NCBI GenBank assembly: GCA_037446575.1
Contig: JBBIII010000003.1
Span: 92,676 to 156,675 of the forward strand
Length of the DNA: 64,000 nucleotides
Direction: 5' to 3'
Origin: JBBIII01 sp037446575
GTDB taxonomy: Bacteria > Bacteroidota > Ignavibacteria > UBA10030
The translations under genes and the position numbers were made by a program. Positions 1 through 8,865 of the stretch are shown here, in pieces (position 1 is the first letter of the stretch; each line of letters opens with the position of its first letter). Below the pieces are notes generated by a model that was given only the letters and a program-made list of their open reading frames with translations, did not search any database and was not told the DNA's origin.

Positions 1-204
1 AAAATGCAATTACGTCCGTTGTATAATTATGATTTAGAAATTCTTTATTAATTTTTTTTATATGATAATTATTTGTAAAAATAATTGCCAGAGAGTTTTT
101 TTTTCTTTTTTCAGTTTTTAAAACCAATTTTAAAATATTTACGATCTGTTTCTTTGGGAAGCGTAAAAAAGGATGGTTATATGATATTAATACCATTTTA
201 TTCG

Positions 205-693
205 TCATATCCGTTTCGAGCTCTTACCACGCACTTTAACCGATGTTTTCCTTTTTTTTTGAGGTGGAAGAATTGATTCGGTCAATGACAAAGCAATACC
301 TGAAAGCATCACTTCGGGGCCCAACTTTGTAAAATCTCCCGATAAAATATTTCTATCGACATTCGCATACAATGAACAACCACCTTCGCGTTCTATTGTT
401 AATCCTGATAACTTACCGTCGGATTCTCCGATAAATGTAATTTCACCCAACATTTTACTGGTTACATAACCAGTGCAAAAATGCAATTGAAGATGAGCTG
501 TTGGAGTATAAACAGAAATCAGATTTCCCTTTCTGTTACCTATATCGATGTCAGAATAAATTTCCAAAGCCAGTTTTCGTTTGTTTTGCTTATTTTCGAT
601 TTCAAAGCGAACATTTTTTTCAATGCAATTAGGCAGGCATCCTAAAATACCAGCAATTTTTTTAAAATCTTTATTTGTAAATTTAAATGTCAT
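205..693 (-). CDS. Conserved-looking hypothetical protein
   Basis: A 162-residue soluble protein that I do not recognise. It has no signal peptide or membrane segment. It starts MTFKFTNKDFKKIAG, carries a Cys-containing stretch (GCLPNC) near residue 20 and a second GGCSLY near residue 105, and ends in a basic tail rich in Lys/Arg/Ser (KKRKTSVKVRGKSSKRI) that could bind nucleic acid; that is inference. It lies 58 bp downstream of the MBL-fold hydrolase on the same strand, so it may be the last gene of that transcript. Base and codon use match the neighbours. The ATG start is the first in frame. Confidence 0.6.
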   Translation of the reverse strand: MTFKFTNKDFKKIAGILGCLPNCIEKNVRFEIENKQNKRKLALEIYSDIDIGNRKGNLISVYTPTAHLQLHFCTGYVTSKMLGEITFIGESDGKLSGLTIEREGGCSLYANVDRNILSGDFTKLGPEVMLSGIALSLTESILPPQKKRKTSVKVRGKSSKRI

Positions 694-751
694 ATTTTAA
701 ATACCGAACATGCCTTCGCCAATATAATTTCCACTATTTTGAATGTCAAGT

Positions 752-1654
752 TTATATAATAATTGTTGTATTTTCTACTGCCGCTTCGCATTCAAATTTA
801 TATCCTCTGCTTCTAACTTCCCTTTTACATTTTTTTAATATGTCGTCAATTTTTTCATCGCTGTGGTTTTGATCGTGATGGAACAAGTAAAGTCTTTTTA
901 TGCCTGCTTCAGCAGCGAGACGCAATGTAAATAAATAATCAGAATGACCCCAACCTACTCGATCTATATACTCCTCAGGCGTATATGTTGAATCGTGAAT
1001 GAGCACATCTGCTCCAGAACAAAAATCGAAAATCCGCTGATTAGGCTCATCGCTTCCTGAAGCAAGAAATTTTTCTTTAACCTTTTGTTCAAAATTGCTC
1101 AAAGACCCCGCAAAAGCTCTATCAAACGGTTCATTATCGCTAATGTAGACAAGAGACATATTTCGATTTTCTATTCTATAACCTAGAGCAAATCCCGGAT
1201 GATTAACATAAATCATTTTTACCATTGCATCATATACTTGCATTTCTCCTTCATCTTTTATCGGAATGAAATTTATTTTTGCCTTCAAATCATGAAGTTG
1301 AACAGGAAAATAAATTCTATTCATTTGTTCAGAAATAATTTCGTTTAGCGATTTTTCCGCTCTTTCGGTGCCAACTATAACTAATTCGTTGCCCGGTATG
1401 AAAGCCGGTTTGAAAAAAGGAAATCCTTGTATATGATCCCAATGTGGATGTGAAATAAATAAGTGCGCTTTTACTGATTCGCCAGTATTGATAAGATAAT
1501 CTCCAAAACTTCTTATTCCTGTTCCGGCATCAAGAATAATTAATTTATCGTCATTTAATCGTAATTCTAAACAAGGAGTATTGCCTCCGTAGCGAACTGT
1601 ATGTTTACCTGGAGTTGGGATTGAACCGCGAACTCCCCAAAATGTTAATTTCAT
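752..1654 (-). CDS. MBL-fold metallo-hydrolase (PhnP/ribonuclease Z-like)
   Basis: A 300-residue metallo-beta-lactamase-fold hydrolase, probably cytosolic. It opens with the family start MKLTFWGVRGSIPTPG, has the metal-binding HPHWDHIQG motif near residue 89 (HxHxDH class), LDAGTG near residue 42, a second metal-ligand region VLIHDSTYTPEEY near 217 and a late His (FHHDQNHSD) near 262. Proteins with the GVRGSIP opening are often annotated as cAMP phosphodiesterase-like or PhnP-like hydrolases; the substrate here is unknown. Upstream, the gamma carbonic anhydrase gene ends 16 bp before this start, suggesting one operon. A weak SD (AGAG) precedes the ATG. Confidence 0.85.
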   Translation of the reverse strand: MKLTFWGVRGSIPTPGKHTVRYGGNTPCLELRLNDDKLIILDAGTGIRSFGDYLINTGESVKAHLFISHPHWDHIQGFPFFKPAFIPGNELVIVGTERAEKSLNEIISEQMNRIYFPVQLHDLKAKINFIPIKDEGEMQVYDAMVKMIYVNHPGFALGYRIENRNMSLVYISDNEPFDRAFAGSLSNFEQKVKEKFLASGSDEPNQRIFDFCSGADVLIHDSTYTPEEYIDRVGWGHSDYLFTLRLAAEAGIKRLYLFHHDQNHSDEKIDDILKKCKREVRSRGYKFECEAAVENTTIII

Positions 1655-1670
1655 AGCGTATCTCTATTAT

Positions 1671-2189
1671 TTATGATCTATATGTTTTAGCATAATAAGC
1701 ATAATTAATTGCAGATTGAAATATCACTTCTTTTTCTTCATTCGTTAATGTGCGTTTTATTTTAGCTGGCACGCCCACTGCAAGCGTCCCTTCAGGCAAC
1801 TCAAATCCCTCTAATACAACCGAGCCGGCGCCAATAATTGAATTTTTATGAATATGCGCTCCGTCCATCACAACCGATCCCATTCCAATTAAACATTTAT
1901 CTTCAATTGTACATCCATGTAATATAGCTTTATGACCAATTGTAATATCAGAACCTATGTTTAGAGGAGCTGTACCCGTTGTTACATGCAAAACAGAATT
2001 ATCTTGTATGTTGGTTCGTTTTCCGATTCTTATATAATTTACATCACCTCTTATTACCGTATTAAACCAAATACTACTTTCCTCTTCAATCACTACATCT
2101 CCAATAATAATAGCTCCATCGGCAACGAAAACCGATTTATGTAATTTTGGTTTCTTACCAGAATATGACATTATTTTGTTTTTCATCAT
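1671..2189 (-). CDS. Gamma-class carbonic anhydrase-like hexapeptide protein
   Basis: A left-handed beta-helix (hexapeptide-repeat) protein of the gamma carbonic anhydrase/YrdA/PaaY family, about 172 residues from the ATG at 2189. The three metal-ligand histidines of the family are visible: one in DNSVLHVT and two in GHKAILHG. The repeats (IIIGDVVIEE, NIGSDITIGHKA, IGMGSVVMDGA, IIGAGSVVLEG) cover most of the chain. An earlier in-frame start at 2228 adds 13 residues, but the ATG at 2189 forms an ATGA overlap with the stop of the DUF3108 gene and fits the family N-terminus better. Catalytic activity cannot be proven from sequence; many members act as scaffolds or acyltransferase-like proteins. 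Confidence 0.85.
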   Translation of the reverse strand: MMKNKIMSYSGKKPKLHKSVFVADGAIIIGDVVIEEESSIWFNTVIRGDVNYIRIGKRTNIQDNSVLHVTTGTAPLNIGSDITIGHKAILHGCTIEDKCLIGMGSVVMDGAHIHKNSIIGAGSVVLEGFELPEGTLAVGVPAKIKRTLTNEEKEVIFQSAINYAYYAKTYRS

Positions 2190-2983
2190 TCTGTGTATTT
2201 GGGAGGCACCCAATCTCCTCTGCTCCATTTCCGCAATTCAACACGAATACTTCCTAAAATAACTTTTAACCTGGCTGTAATCGGAATGCCTGCAATGTCG
2301 TTGGTAAAAACACCTTCAAATTTTCCTGTTAAGCCAAAAATTCCCACAAAATCTGCTTTGCCGGTTAATTTTATAACATCTATAGGATAATTTACAACAT
2401 CAATTTCTTCTTTCATTCTTTGAACACCAAAATTTATTTCGGTCATTACTTCATTCGTGTCTATAAACGTCGGTATTTTCATTTGTTTTTTTGTTTGTGC
2501 GTTTTCTCGTGCAAAGAAAAAAAGAGACAACCCGTCTTGGCAATTTGATGTGATGCTGACTGTATCGCTACCTGCAATTATAACTTCACCGGTTTTGGTT
2601 TTCTCACCCCAATCATAATGCATAATACGGCGTTCGTAATCAAATTTCATTCTTCGTATAGATATTTTTTTTCTTGTGCTATCTTCGCTGACCCAGCCGT
2701 ATGAAAATGCTTCTTCATCAATTTCGCTGTAAAATTTTACATGCAAGTCAACTAACCAACCAAGAGAAGGATTTGAATCCATAAATGCATAGGCGCGATA
2801 TACAGTGCGCCCATTGCGTTCTTCTTTATTTGTTACCTTAAATCGAATTGTTCCGATATTAAAAAAAGAGTAGTGAACACTGTATTCTAATTCTTCTCCT
2901 AAATAAAACATCCGATCTAAAACCTGTTTTGTACTGGTACATTTTGCGGGTTTATTTAATGCTACTGATGTAGAACTAAACAA
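2186..2983 (-). CDS. DUF3108 domain-containing exported protein
   Basis: A DUF3108 protein, probably periplasmic. The domain is recognisable from GEELEYSVHYSFFNIGTIRF, a long beta-rich middle (RKKISIRRMKFDYERRI) and the late GKFEGVFTNDIAGIPITARL. The only usable canonical start is a TTG at 2983, but the frame stays open upstream and encodes a convincing signal peptide (FINIYKLNIIILLLIYTLLF). An AGGAG at 3048-3044 sits 9 bases before an ATT codon at 3034, so the real start may be ATT, giving about 17 more residues and a proper secretion signal. It ends in a 4-base ATGA overlap with the carbonic-anhydrase-like gene, so the two are probably translationally coupled. Confidence 0.75.
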   Translation of the reverse strand: MFSSTSVALNKPAKCTSTKQVLDRMFYLGEELEYSVHYSFFNIGTIRFKVTNKEERNGRTVYRAYAFMDSNPSLGWLVDLHVKFYSEIDEEAFSYGWVSEDSTRKKISIRRMKFDYERRIMHYDWGEKTKTGEVIIAGSDTVSITSNCQDGLSLFFFARENAQTKKQMKIPTFIDTNEVMTEINFGVQRMKEEIDVVNYPIDVIKLTGKADFVGIFGLTGKFEGVFTNDIAGIPITARLKVILGSIRVELRKWSRGDWVPPKYTE

Positions 2984-3061
2984 AAGAGTGTAAATAAGAA
3001 GAAGTATAATAATATTTAATTTATAGATATTAATAAATAATTTCTCCTGTATAAAATAACA

Positions 3062-4687
3062 TTATTCCAAACGCGCTATTTTAGATGCTTCGGGAAATAA
3101 TGTTAATGCTTTTTGGATTTGATTATCCATACCGAGCATAATCCCTATAGAACCTTCTAATCCATAAATCATTTGAGCAATTTGCGCTTTAAGACGCATG
3201 CGTAAAAAATCTATATCTTTTGAATATTCTTTTTCATCTATTTTTATGTCTTTAGATTCTATGAACTTTCGAAAATCTGACATCATTTCATTGCTTATTT
3301 GATATTTTGCTTTGAAAATTTCGTAATCCTTACTGTACTTTTCTCTTAAAGCAAAACCGGGTCCTTCCATAAACGTTTTAGTAAAATCATAAAAAAGATT
3401 GCGTCTCCAAATAGTCTGTACCAATCCTGTTACTTTTTCTGATTTAACTATATAATCCGGAGTAATTCCACCACCTCCTAACACCTTGCGCCCACTGTTC
3501 GTTTTAAATATCGGAATTGATGTATCCGGCTTCACTTCAATATGTTCAAGGTTCTCCCCTTCTTGCTCTTCGCGTGTAAATGCTTCTATCTGATATTCGC
3601 TTTTATCTTTGCCTTGATATGGACGTTGTATTAAACGTCCGCTCGGCGTATAATATCTTGCAACTGTCAATCTAATTGCTGACCCATCTCTTAAAGGCCA
3701 TTGCCTTTGAACTAAACCTTTGCCAAAGGAAGTCTCACCAACGACTAATCCTCTATCCCAATCTTGAATAGCACCCGCTACTATTTCGCTTGCGCTCGCT
3801 GACGCATTGTTAATTAAAACAATTAACGGCAATTTTTCATATGCATCGCCGCTTCTTGCATTATACGATTCCTCAAATTCTACTTTCCGCGCTTTTGTAT
3901 AAACTATTTTTTTCGGACTTACAACTGTACCGCCATCAAGAAACTTATCTGCCATTCTTACTGCCTCTTCAAGATATCCACCGCCATTATCTCTTAAATC
4001 TAGAATTAACTTTTTCATCCCGTCTGCTTGAAGCTTTTGAAAAGCTTTTTCCATTTCTGAATTTGTCGTCTCTTTAAATTGGTTAACCCTGATATATCCT
4101 ATATCTTTTGTTATCATTAATGCCGCATCGATACTTACAAGTGCAATTTCATCGCGTATAATTTCAAAATCTAATATTTCTTTTACACTCGGGCGCACAA
4201 TAGAAATTTTCACACGTGTTCCCTTTGGTCCACGAAGCGTTCGCATTACTTGTTGGTCTGTCCATTTTATTGCTGAAGTATCATTAATTTTTACTATCCT
4301 GTCGTTAGACAAAACTCCCATTCTTGCCGATGGACCGCCGGCAACCGGCTCTACAACAGTAATTGTGTCGTTTAATATTCGAAAAGAAATTCCAACGCCT
4401 TCAAATTTTCCTTTAAAATCTTCAACAACTCTTTCGAATTGTCTGGGCGGTATATAAACCGAATGGGGATCAAGTGTATTTAGCATCCCTACTATTGCCG
4501 ATTCGGTAAGCTTGCCCGTATCCACTTCATCAACGTATGATTTTTCAGCCGCGCTTAATATATCTCCGAATTTTTTTATTTGCTCATAAATATTATCAGC
4601 GGAAATGAGCTTATTAATTCCCATTCCTGCTATCATACTAACAAGTATTAGCGCCGAAACAGTCGCCAACGAAAATCTTTTTTTCAT
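3062..4687 (-). CDS. ctpA: S41-family C-terminal processing protease (CtpA/Prc type)
   Basis: A periplasmic serine protease of about 541 residues. From the start MKKRFSLATVSALILVSM it has an N-terminal signal anchor, a PDZ domain (FEGVGISFRIL to VKISIVRP) and a tail-specific protease domain with LDLRDNGGGYLEEAV, the nucleophile region INNASASASEIVAGA (Ser) and FGKGLVQ (Lys). A frame extension to 4795 exists but is rejected: an AAAGGAAAG SD sits just before the ATG at 4687, and a promoter (4761-4789) lies inside the extension. The C-terminal 120 residues (EYSKDIDFLRMRLKAQIAQ and after) form a helical tail seen in Bacteroidetes-type CtpA. The likely role is trimming of envelope proteins. Confidence 0.9.
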   Translation of the reverse strand: MKKRFSLATVSALILVSMIAGMGINKLISADNIYEQIKKFGDILSAAEKSYVDEVDTGKLTESAIVGMLNTLDPHSVYIPPRQFERVVEDFKGKFEGVGISFRILNDTITVVEPVAGGPSARMGVLSNDRIVKINDTSAIKWTDQQVMRTLRGPKGTRVKISIVRPSVKEILDFEIIRDEIALVSIDAALMITKDIGYIRVNQFKETTNSEMEKAFQKLQADGMKKLILDLRDNGGGYLEEAVRMADKFLDGGTVVSPKKIVYTKARKVEFEESYNARSGDAYEKLPLIVLINNASASASEIVAGAIQDWDRGLVVGETSFGKGLVQRQWPLRDGSAIRLTVARYYTPSGRLIQRPYQGKDKSEYQIEAFTREEQEGENLEHIEVKPDTSIPIFKTNSGRKVLGGGGITPDYIVKSEKVTGLVQTIWRRNLFYDFTKTFMEGPGFALREKYSKDYEIFKAKYQISNEMMSDFRKFIESKDIKIDEKEYSKDIDFLRMRLKAQIAQMIYGLEGSIGIMLGMDNQIQKALTLFPEASKIARLE

Positions 4688-4760
4688 TAATCTTTCCTTT
4701 AGAAAAAAAACACTCTTCATATATTTGTTACATCTGTAAAATATAAATTTTTTTAAAACT

Positions 4761-4789
4761 TTTATATAAGGTACGTTAAATCGTTGCAA
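4761..4789 (-). promoter_or_regulatory. Sigma70-like promoter for the ctpA gene
   Basis: On the minus strand TTGCAA (4789-4784), then 17 bp, then TATAAA (4766-4761). The predicted start near 4754 gives a leader of about 67 nt before the ATG at 4687. The promoter lies inside a frame extension of ctpA and argues for the shorter protein. Confidence 0.5.
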
Positions 4790-4905
4790 AATCAAATATC
4801 CTTATATCGCTGAAATTATATACGCAGAGGGTTTATGCTTGTTGCTTATTGCATAATTTAATTATTGCGAGAGTCCTCTGAAATAATAATTTAATAATGG
4901 TAACC

Positions 4906-4957
4906 GCAAACTTTGGTTTGCTATCACATACTAAAAACCAAGCCTACAGCCTATGTG
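4906..4957. other. Two hairpins in the lysS-ctpA intergenic region
   Basis: The gap between lysS and ctpA contains a perfect stem GCAAAC-TTTG-GTTTGC (4906-4921) and a CACATA/TATGTG pair (4925-4930 with 4952-4957). No T-run follows on either strand, so neither looks like an intrinsic terminator. The adjoining GGTTACCATT...TTTCAGA text (minus strand) resembles a stretch upstream of the second pilin cassette near 44930-44950 and may be a degenerate dispersed element. Confidence 0.3.
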
Positions 4958-5045
4958 AACTGCCATTTATCTTAGTTTTCAGAAGTTTCTACAAATAATA
5001 ATTAAGATTTATATATTGTGCACTTTTAAATATTACCTAAATATT

Positions 5046-6569
5046 TTATTCAGGTTTCATTTGAGGAAATAAAATTACGTCGCGTATAGAATCTTGATTG
5101 GTAAGCAACATTGTTAATCTATCAATTCCTATACCTAATCCTGCAGTTGGAGGCATGCCATATTCAAGTGCTCGTAAAAAATCTTCATCCAATACCTGAG
5201 CTTCTTCATCGCCGCGTTCAAGCAACTTCATTTGCTCCTCAAATCTTTCTCTCTGATCTATCGGGTCATTTAACTCAGAAAAAGCATTGCATATTTCTTT
5301 TCCATTGACAATCAATTCAAATCTTTCAACAAGTCCCTTTTCCGTTCTATGTTTTTTCGCTAGCGGCGACATTTCTATGGGATAATCAGTAATAAATGTC
5401 GGTTGAATTAAATACGGCTCAACTTTTTCTCCAAATATCTCATCAATAATGCCGCCTGTTCCAATTTTAGGTCCAATATCGATATTTAATTCTTTTGCTA
5501 TTGTGCGCAAATCATTTTCATTCTTGTTTCTTAAATCTTTTCCAGTGTATTCCATTATAACATCGAACATAGATATCTTTTTCCAAGGGGGTTTAAAATC
5601 AATTTCATTTTTGCCAACCGTTACTTTGTAAGACCCATTGATTTTAATCGCCAATGTTGATATTAATTCTTCTACTAATCCCATCATCCATTTGTAGTCT
5701 TTATACGCAACGTATAGTTCCATCATTGTAAATTCTGGGTTGTGTGTGCGGTCCATTCCCTCGTTTCTAAAATCTTTTGATATTTCATATACACCGTCGA
5801 ATCCTCCTACAATTAAGCGTTTCAAATACAATTCATCTGCAATACGCAAAAATAATTTCATCCCAAGCGTATTATGATATGTTATAAATGGACGTGCTGA
5901 CGCTCCTCCATAGATAGGTTGAAGTACGGGAGTTTCAACCTCAATATAACCCCGTTCATCTAAAAAATTTCTAATAGTAGTTATTATTCTTGACCTCTTA
6001 AAAAATACCTCTCTAACTTCAGTGTTAACGATAAGATCAACATATCGCTGTCTATATCGAAGCTCTTTATCAGAAAATGGATCGAATATAATCTTATTGC
6101 CATTCTCGTCAATTTTTTCTTTGACTATTGGAAGTGGCCTTAAAGATTTTGCAAGCAACACTATTGAATTAGCATGAATTGATACTTCTCCCATTTTAGT
6201 CCTAAAAACAAACCCATAAACTCCAATAATATCGCCAATATCTAATAATTTAAAAGATTCATAAAGCTCGCCAAGATCGTCACGCTTTAAATAGACCTGT
6301 ATTTTACCTTGTATATCTTGTATATGGCAAAATGAAGCTTTACCCATTCTTCGAATTGATACAATTCTACCCGCGATAGATACATTTCTTTTAGGCGCAT
6401 CATCTTTAAAACCATCGATTATTTCTTTAGAATATGCGTCTCTCTCATACTCATTAGGATATGGAGCAATTCCATTTTTTTTTAGTTGTTCTAATTCTTC
6501 ACGTCTTCTTTGCATTAAAACGTTTAAATCCTCGTTCTTATTTTGTTCATCTACAGTCAATTCGCTCAT
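5046..6569 (-). CDS. lysS: Lysyl-tRNA synthetase, class II
   Basis: Charges tRNA-Lys in the cytosol. At 507 residues it has the usual length. It has the N-terminal OB-fold anticodon-binding domain ([21 protein letters not shown], from about residue 60), motif 2 [20 protein letters not shown] (about 270), and motif 3 [13 protein letters not shown] near the C-terminus; [12 protein letters not shown] lies in the active site. It follows malQ by 18 bp and is the last gene of a run trpS-scpA-scpB-rluB-malQ-lysS. A GGAAAT SD precedes the ATG. Confidence 0.97.
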   Translation of the reverse strand: MSELTVDEQNKNEDLNVLMQRRREELEQLKKNGIAPYPNEYERDAYSKEIIDGFKDDAPKRNVSIAGRIVSIRRMGKASFCHIQDIQGKIQVYLKRDDLGELYESFKLLDIGDIIGVYGFVFRTKMGEVSIHANSIVLLAKSLRPLPIVKEKIDENGNKIIFDPFSDKELRYRQRYVDLIVNTEVREVFFKRSRIITTIRNFLDERGYIEVETPVLQPIYGGASARPFITYHNTLGMKLFLRIADELYLKRLIVGGFDGVYEISKDFRNEGMDRTHNPEFTMMELYVAYKDYKWMMGLVEELISTLAIKINGSYKVTVGKNEIDFKPPWKKISMFDVIMEYTGKDLRNKNENDLRTIAKELNIDIGPKIGTGGIIDEIFGEKVEPYLIQPTFITDYPIEMSPLAKKHRTEKGLVERFELIVNGKEICNAFSELNDPIDQRERFEEQMKLLERGDEEAQVLDEDFLRALEYGMPPTAGLGIGIDRLTMLLTNQDSIRDVILFPQMKPE

Positions 6570-6587
6570 ATTATTTCCATTTAATAG

Positions 6588-8102
6588 CTATAATAAATTT
6601 AGTTTGTCTGCTTTGCATCTGCCATACAGAGCAGTTAATTCATATAATCTGTTAGCAGGGTCTGGACCTACTTGCTCCCAACTAAATCTCCATTCCCAAT
6701 TTCCCTCTAAGGTGCTTGGGATGTTCATTCTTGCTTCGCTCCCTAAACCCATAATATCTTGAAAGGGAATAATTGATATATCAGCCACCGAATTTGATGC
6801 AAGTTTGATTAAATCCCAATTAATTTCATGTCCATTTGTTTTACAATATCTTCTTACAAAATCTCGTTCATGTTCGGTTGCTTTTTCGTACCATCCACGC
6901 GTTGTATCGTTATCGTGCGTTCCCGTATATACAACGCAATTATGAATATAATTATGAGGTAAATAAGCATTATCAGCACTACCGGAAAAAGCAAATTGCA
7001 GTACTTTCATACCGGGGTAATTAACTTTTTCGCGTAAATTATTTACTTCAGGCGTTATTATTCCCAAATCTTCCGCAATTATTGGCAAATCTCCAAGTTT
7101 TCTATTAACAGATTTAAAGAAATCTACGCCTGGTCCCATTTTCCAATTACCTTTAATCGCATTGTTTTCATTAGCCGGAATTTCCCAATACGATTCAAAA
7201 CCTCTAAAATGATCAATTCGAATAATATCAAACAAACTAAATAACCTTTTAAATCTTTCATACCACCATTGATATTTTTTTTCCTTTATCGCTTGCCAAT
7301 TGTATAATGGATTTCCCCATCGTTGTCCGGTTTTGCTAAAATAATCTGGCGGCACGCCTGCAACAACTGTCGGATTTCCTGCAGAATCAAGATAGAAAAG
7401 TTCTTGATTCTTCCACACATCTGTGCTATGATGAGCAACAAAGATCGGCATATCGCCAATTAGCTTGATTCCCTTGCTATTTGCATAAGCTTTAAGTCTT
7501 TTCCATTGTCGATCAAAAATCCATTGAGCGAATTTTTGTATAAGAATTTGTTCCGCTAATTCCTTTTCCAATTCAGCTATTACTTTTTGCTTCAACATTT
7601 TGACATCGGAATTCCACACTGTCCAATCGATATAAGGATTTTGAATTGTTAGTGCTTGGAAAAGCGCATAATCATCTAACCAATATTTTTCCTTTTGACA
7701 AAATGCATTATAATCGTTTTTTAAATCATCATTTGAATTAGATAGAAAATTTCTTCCGGCTTTTTCAATTTTATCTAAATAAAATGATGTAACCTTTTTA
7801 TAATCTATTTGATTTGGTGAAGTATTTGTTGTTAGGATTATATCTTTTTTTTCTAATAAATCAAGGGCAACTAACTCATTGAGATCAATAAGAAAAGGAT
7901 TACCAGCAAAAGCAGAAGTAGACATGTATGGAGAATTGCCTACTCCGATGGGTCCAATTGGAAGCATCTGCCAAAAGGATTGCCCTGCAACAGATAACCA
8001 ATCAACAAAATGATAAGAAGACGCTCCAAAATTGCCTATTCCAAATTCTCCGGGAAGTGATGTCGGATGAAGTAGTATTCCGCTCGACCGATTAAATCTC
8101 AT
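6588..8102 (-). CDS. malQ: 4-alpha-glucanotransferase (amylomaltase, GH77)
   Basis: Transfers alpha-1,4-glucan segments in maltodextrin and glycogen metabolism. At 504 residues it has the standard bacterial length. GH77 hallmarks: the opening SGILLHPTSLPGEFGIG, FWQMLPIGP, NSPYMSTSAFAGNP, the nucleophile region IRIDHFRGF, the acid/base region PIIAEDLG, and the third Asp in YTGTHDNDTTRGW. The gene overlaps the end of rluB by 11 bases, so it is probably translated from the same message. No other glycogen gene is nearby, so the operon grouping is not pathway-specific. Confidence 0.96.
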   Translation of the reverse strand: MRFNRSSGILLHPTSLPGEFGIGNFGASSYHFVDWLSVAGQSFWQMLPIGPIGVGNSPYMSTSAFAGNPFLIDLNELVALDLLEKKDIILTTNTSPNQIDYKKVTSFYLDKIEKAGRNFLSNSNDDLKNDYNAFCQKEKYWLDDYALFQALTIQNPYIDWTVWNSDVKMLKQKVIAELEKELAEQILIQKFAQWIFDRQWKRLKAYANSKGIKLIGDMPIFVAHHSTDVWKNQELFYLDSAGNPTVVAGVPPDYFSKTGQRWGNPLYNWQAIKEKKYQWWYERFKRLFSLFDIIRIDHFRGFESYWEIPANENNAIKGNWKMGPGVDFFKSVNRKLGDLPIIAEDLGIITPEVNNLREKVNYPGMKVLQFAFSGSADNAYLPHNYIHNCVVYTGTHDNDTTRGWYEKATEHERDFVRRYCKTNGHEINWDLIKLASNSVADISIIPFQDIMGLGSEARMNIPSTLEGNWEWRFSWEQVGPDPANRLYELTALYGRCKADKLNLL

Positions 8103-8865
8103 GTAATTTCTCTTCTTTATCCAGACCTGTTAATCTCATTAAATGATTTATTTCCTGTCTTGTCAAGAAGCGCCAACTCCCTCGAGGTACGCCTAAAGGC
8201 GTTAATCCTGCAAACAAGACTCTATCGAGCTGGCGAACATCGAATCCAATTGATTCAAATATTCTTCTGACTTCTCTATTCTTTCCCTCATAAATAGTCA
8301 ACAAAACCTTTTTTCCTTTAGAACCTTTAATTGGTTCTACTGATTGAACATTTGCAATACCATCTTCAAGTTTAATGCCCTTGCGAATTCTTTTTAATTC
8401 TTCGCTCTTAATTTGTCGGTCAAGCGTTACACGATACATTTTTTCTATTTCATATTTTGGATGTATAAGAGCATTAGCAAGCTCTCCATCATTTGTAAAG
8501 AGCAATACTCCGGTTGTGTTTCTATCCAACCTGCCAATCGGAAATACTCTTTTTTTAATTTTCACGTACTTCATTACTGTATCACGACCTTTTTCATCGT
8601 TCATAGTCGTAATAGTATCTTTAGGTTTGTTGAAAAGTATATAAATTTTCTTTTCTTCAACATTCACTATTCTGTTGCTCACTGTTACAGTATCTTTTTC
8701 TAATCGAACTTGCGCGCCCAATTCTGTAATAGTTTTGCCGTTAATTTTGACAACGCCTGATAGAATCAATTCGTCGTTTTTTCTACGCGATCCTACGCCC
8801 GCCATTGCTAAATAACGATTTAGACGAATAGTTTCTTTATGAAGCGGCTTATTTTTTCTTTCCAT
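8092..8865 (-). CDS. rluB: 23S rRNA pseudouridine synthase, RsuA/RluB family
   Basis: Makes pseudouridine in rRNA, probably in 23S rRNA like RluB. 257 residues: an N-terminal S4 RNA-binding domain (IRLNRYLAMAGVGSRRKNDELI, residues 13-35) followed by the catalytic domain with PIGRLDRNTTGVLLFTNDGELAN (catalytic Asp in GRLDRNT) and GKNREVRRIFESIG. The gene begins inside the 3' end of scpB (46-base overlap), an arrangement common for scpB-rluB neighbours. RsuA-type function on 16S rRNA cannot be excluded, but the context with scpAB favours RluB. Confidence 0.9.
   Translation of the reverse strand: MERKNKPLHKETIRLNRYLAMAGVGSRRKNDELILSGVVKINGKTITELGAQVRLEKDTVTVSNRIVNVEEKKIYILFNKPKDTITTMNDEKGRDTVMKYVKIKKRVFPIGRLDRNTTGVLLFTNDGELANALIHPKYEIEKMYRVTLDRQIKSEELKRIRKGIKLEDGIANVQSVEPIKGSKGKKVLLTIYEGKNREVRRIFESIGFDVRQLDRVLFAGLTPLGVPRGSWRFLTRQEINHLMRLTGLDKEEKLHEI

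Noticed and set aside
4688..4795. N-terminal extension of the CtpA protease
   Set aside because: A promoter lies inside it, the SD fits the internal ATG at 4687, and the extension breaks the normal signal-peptide layout.
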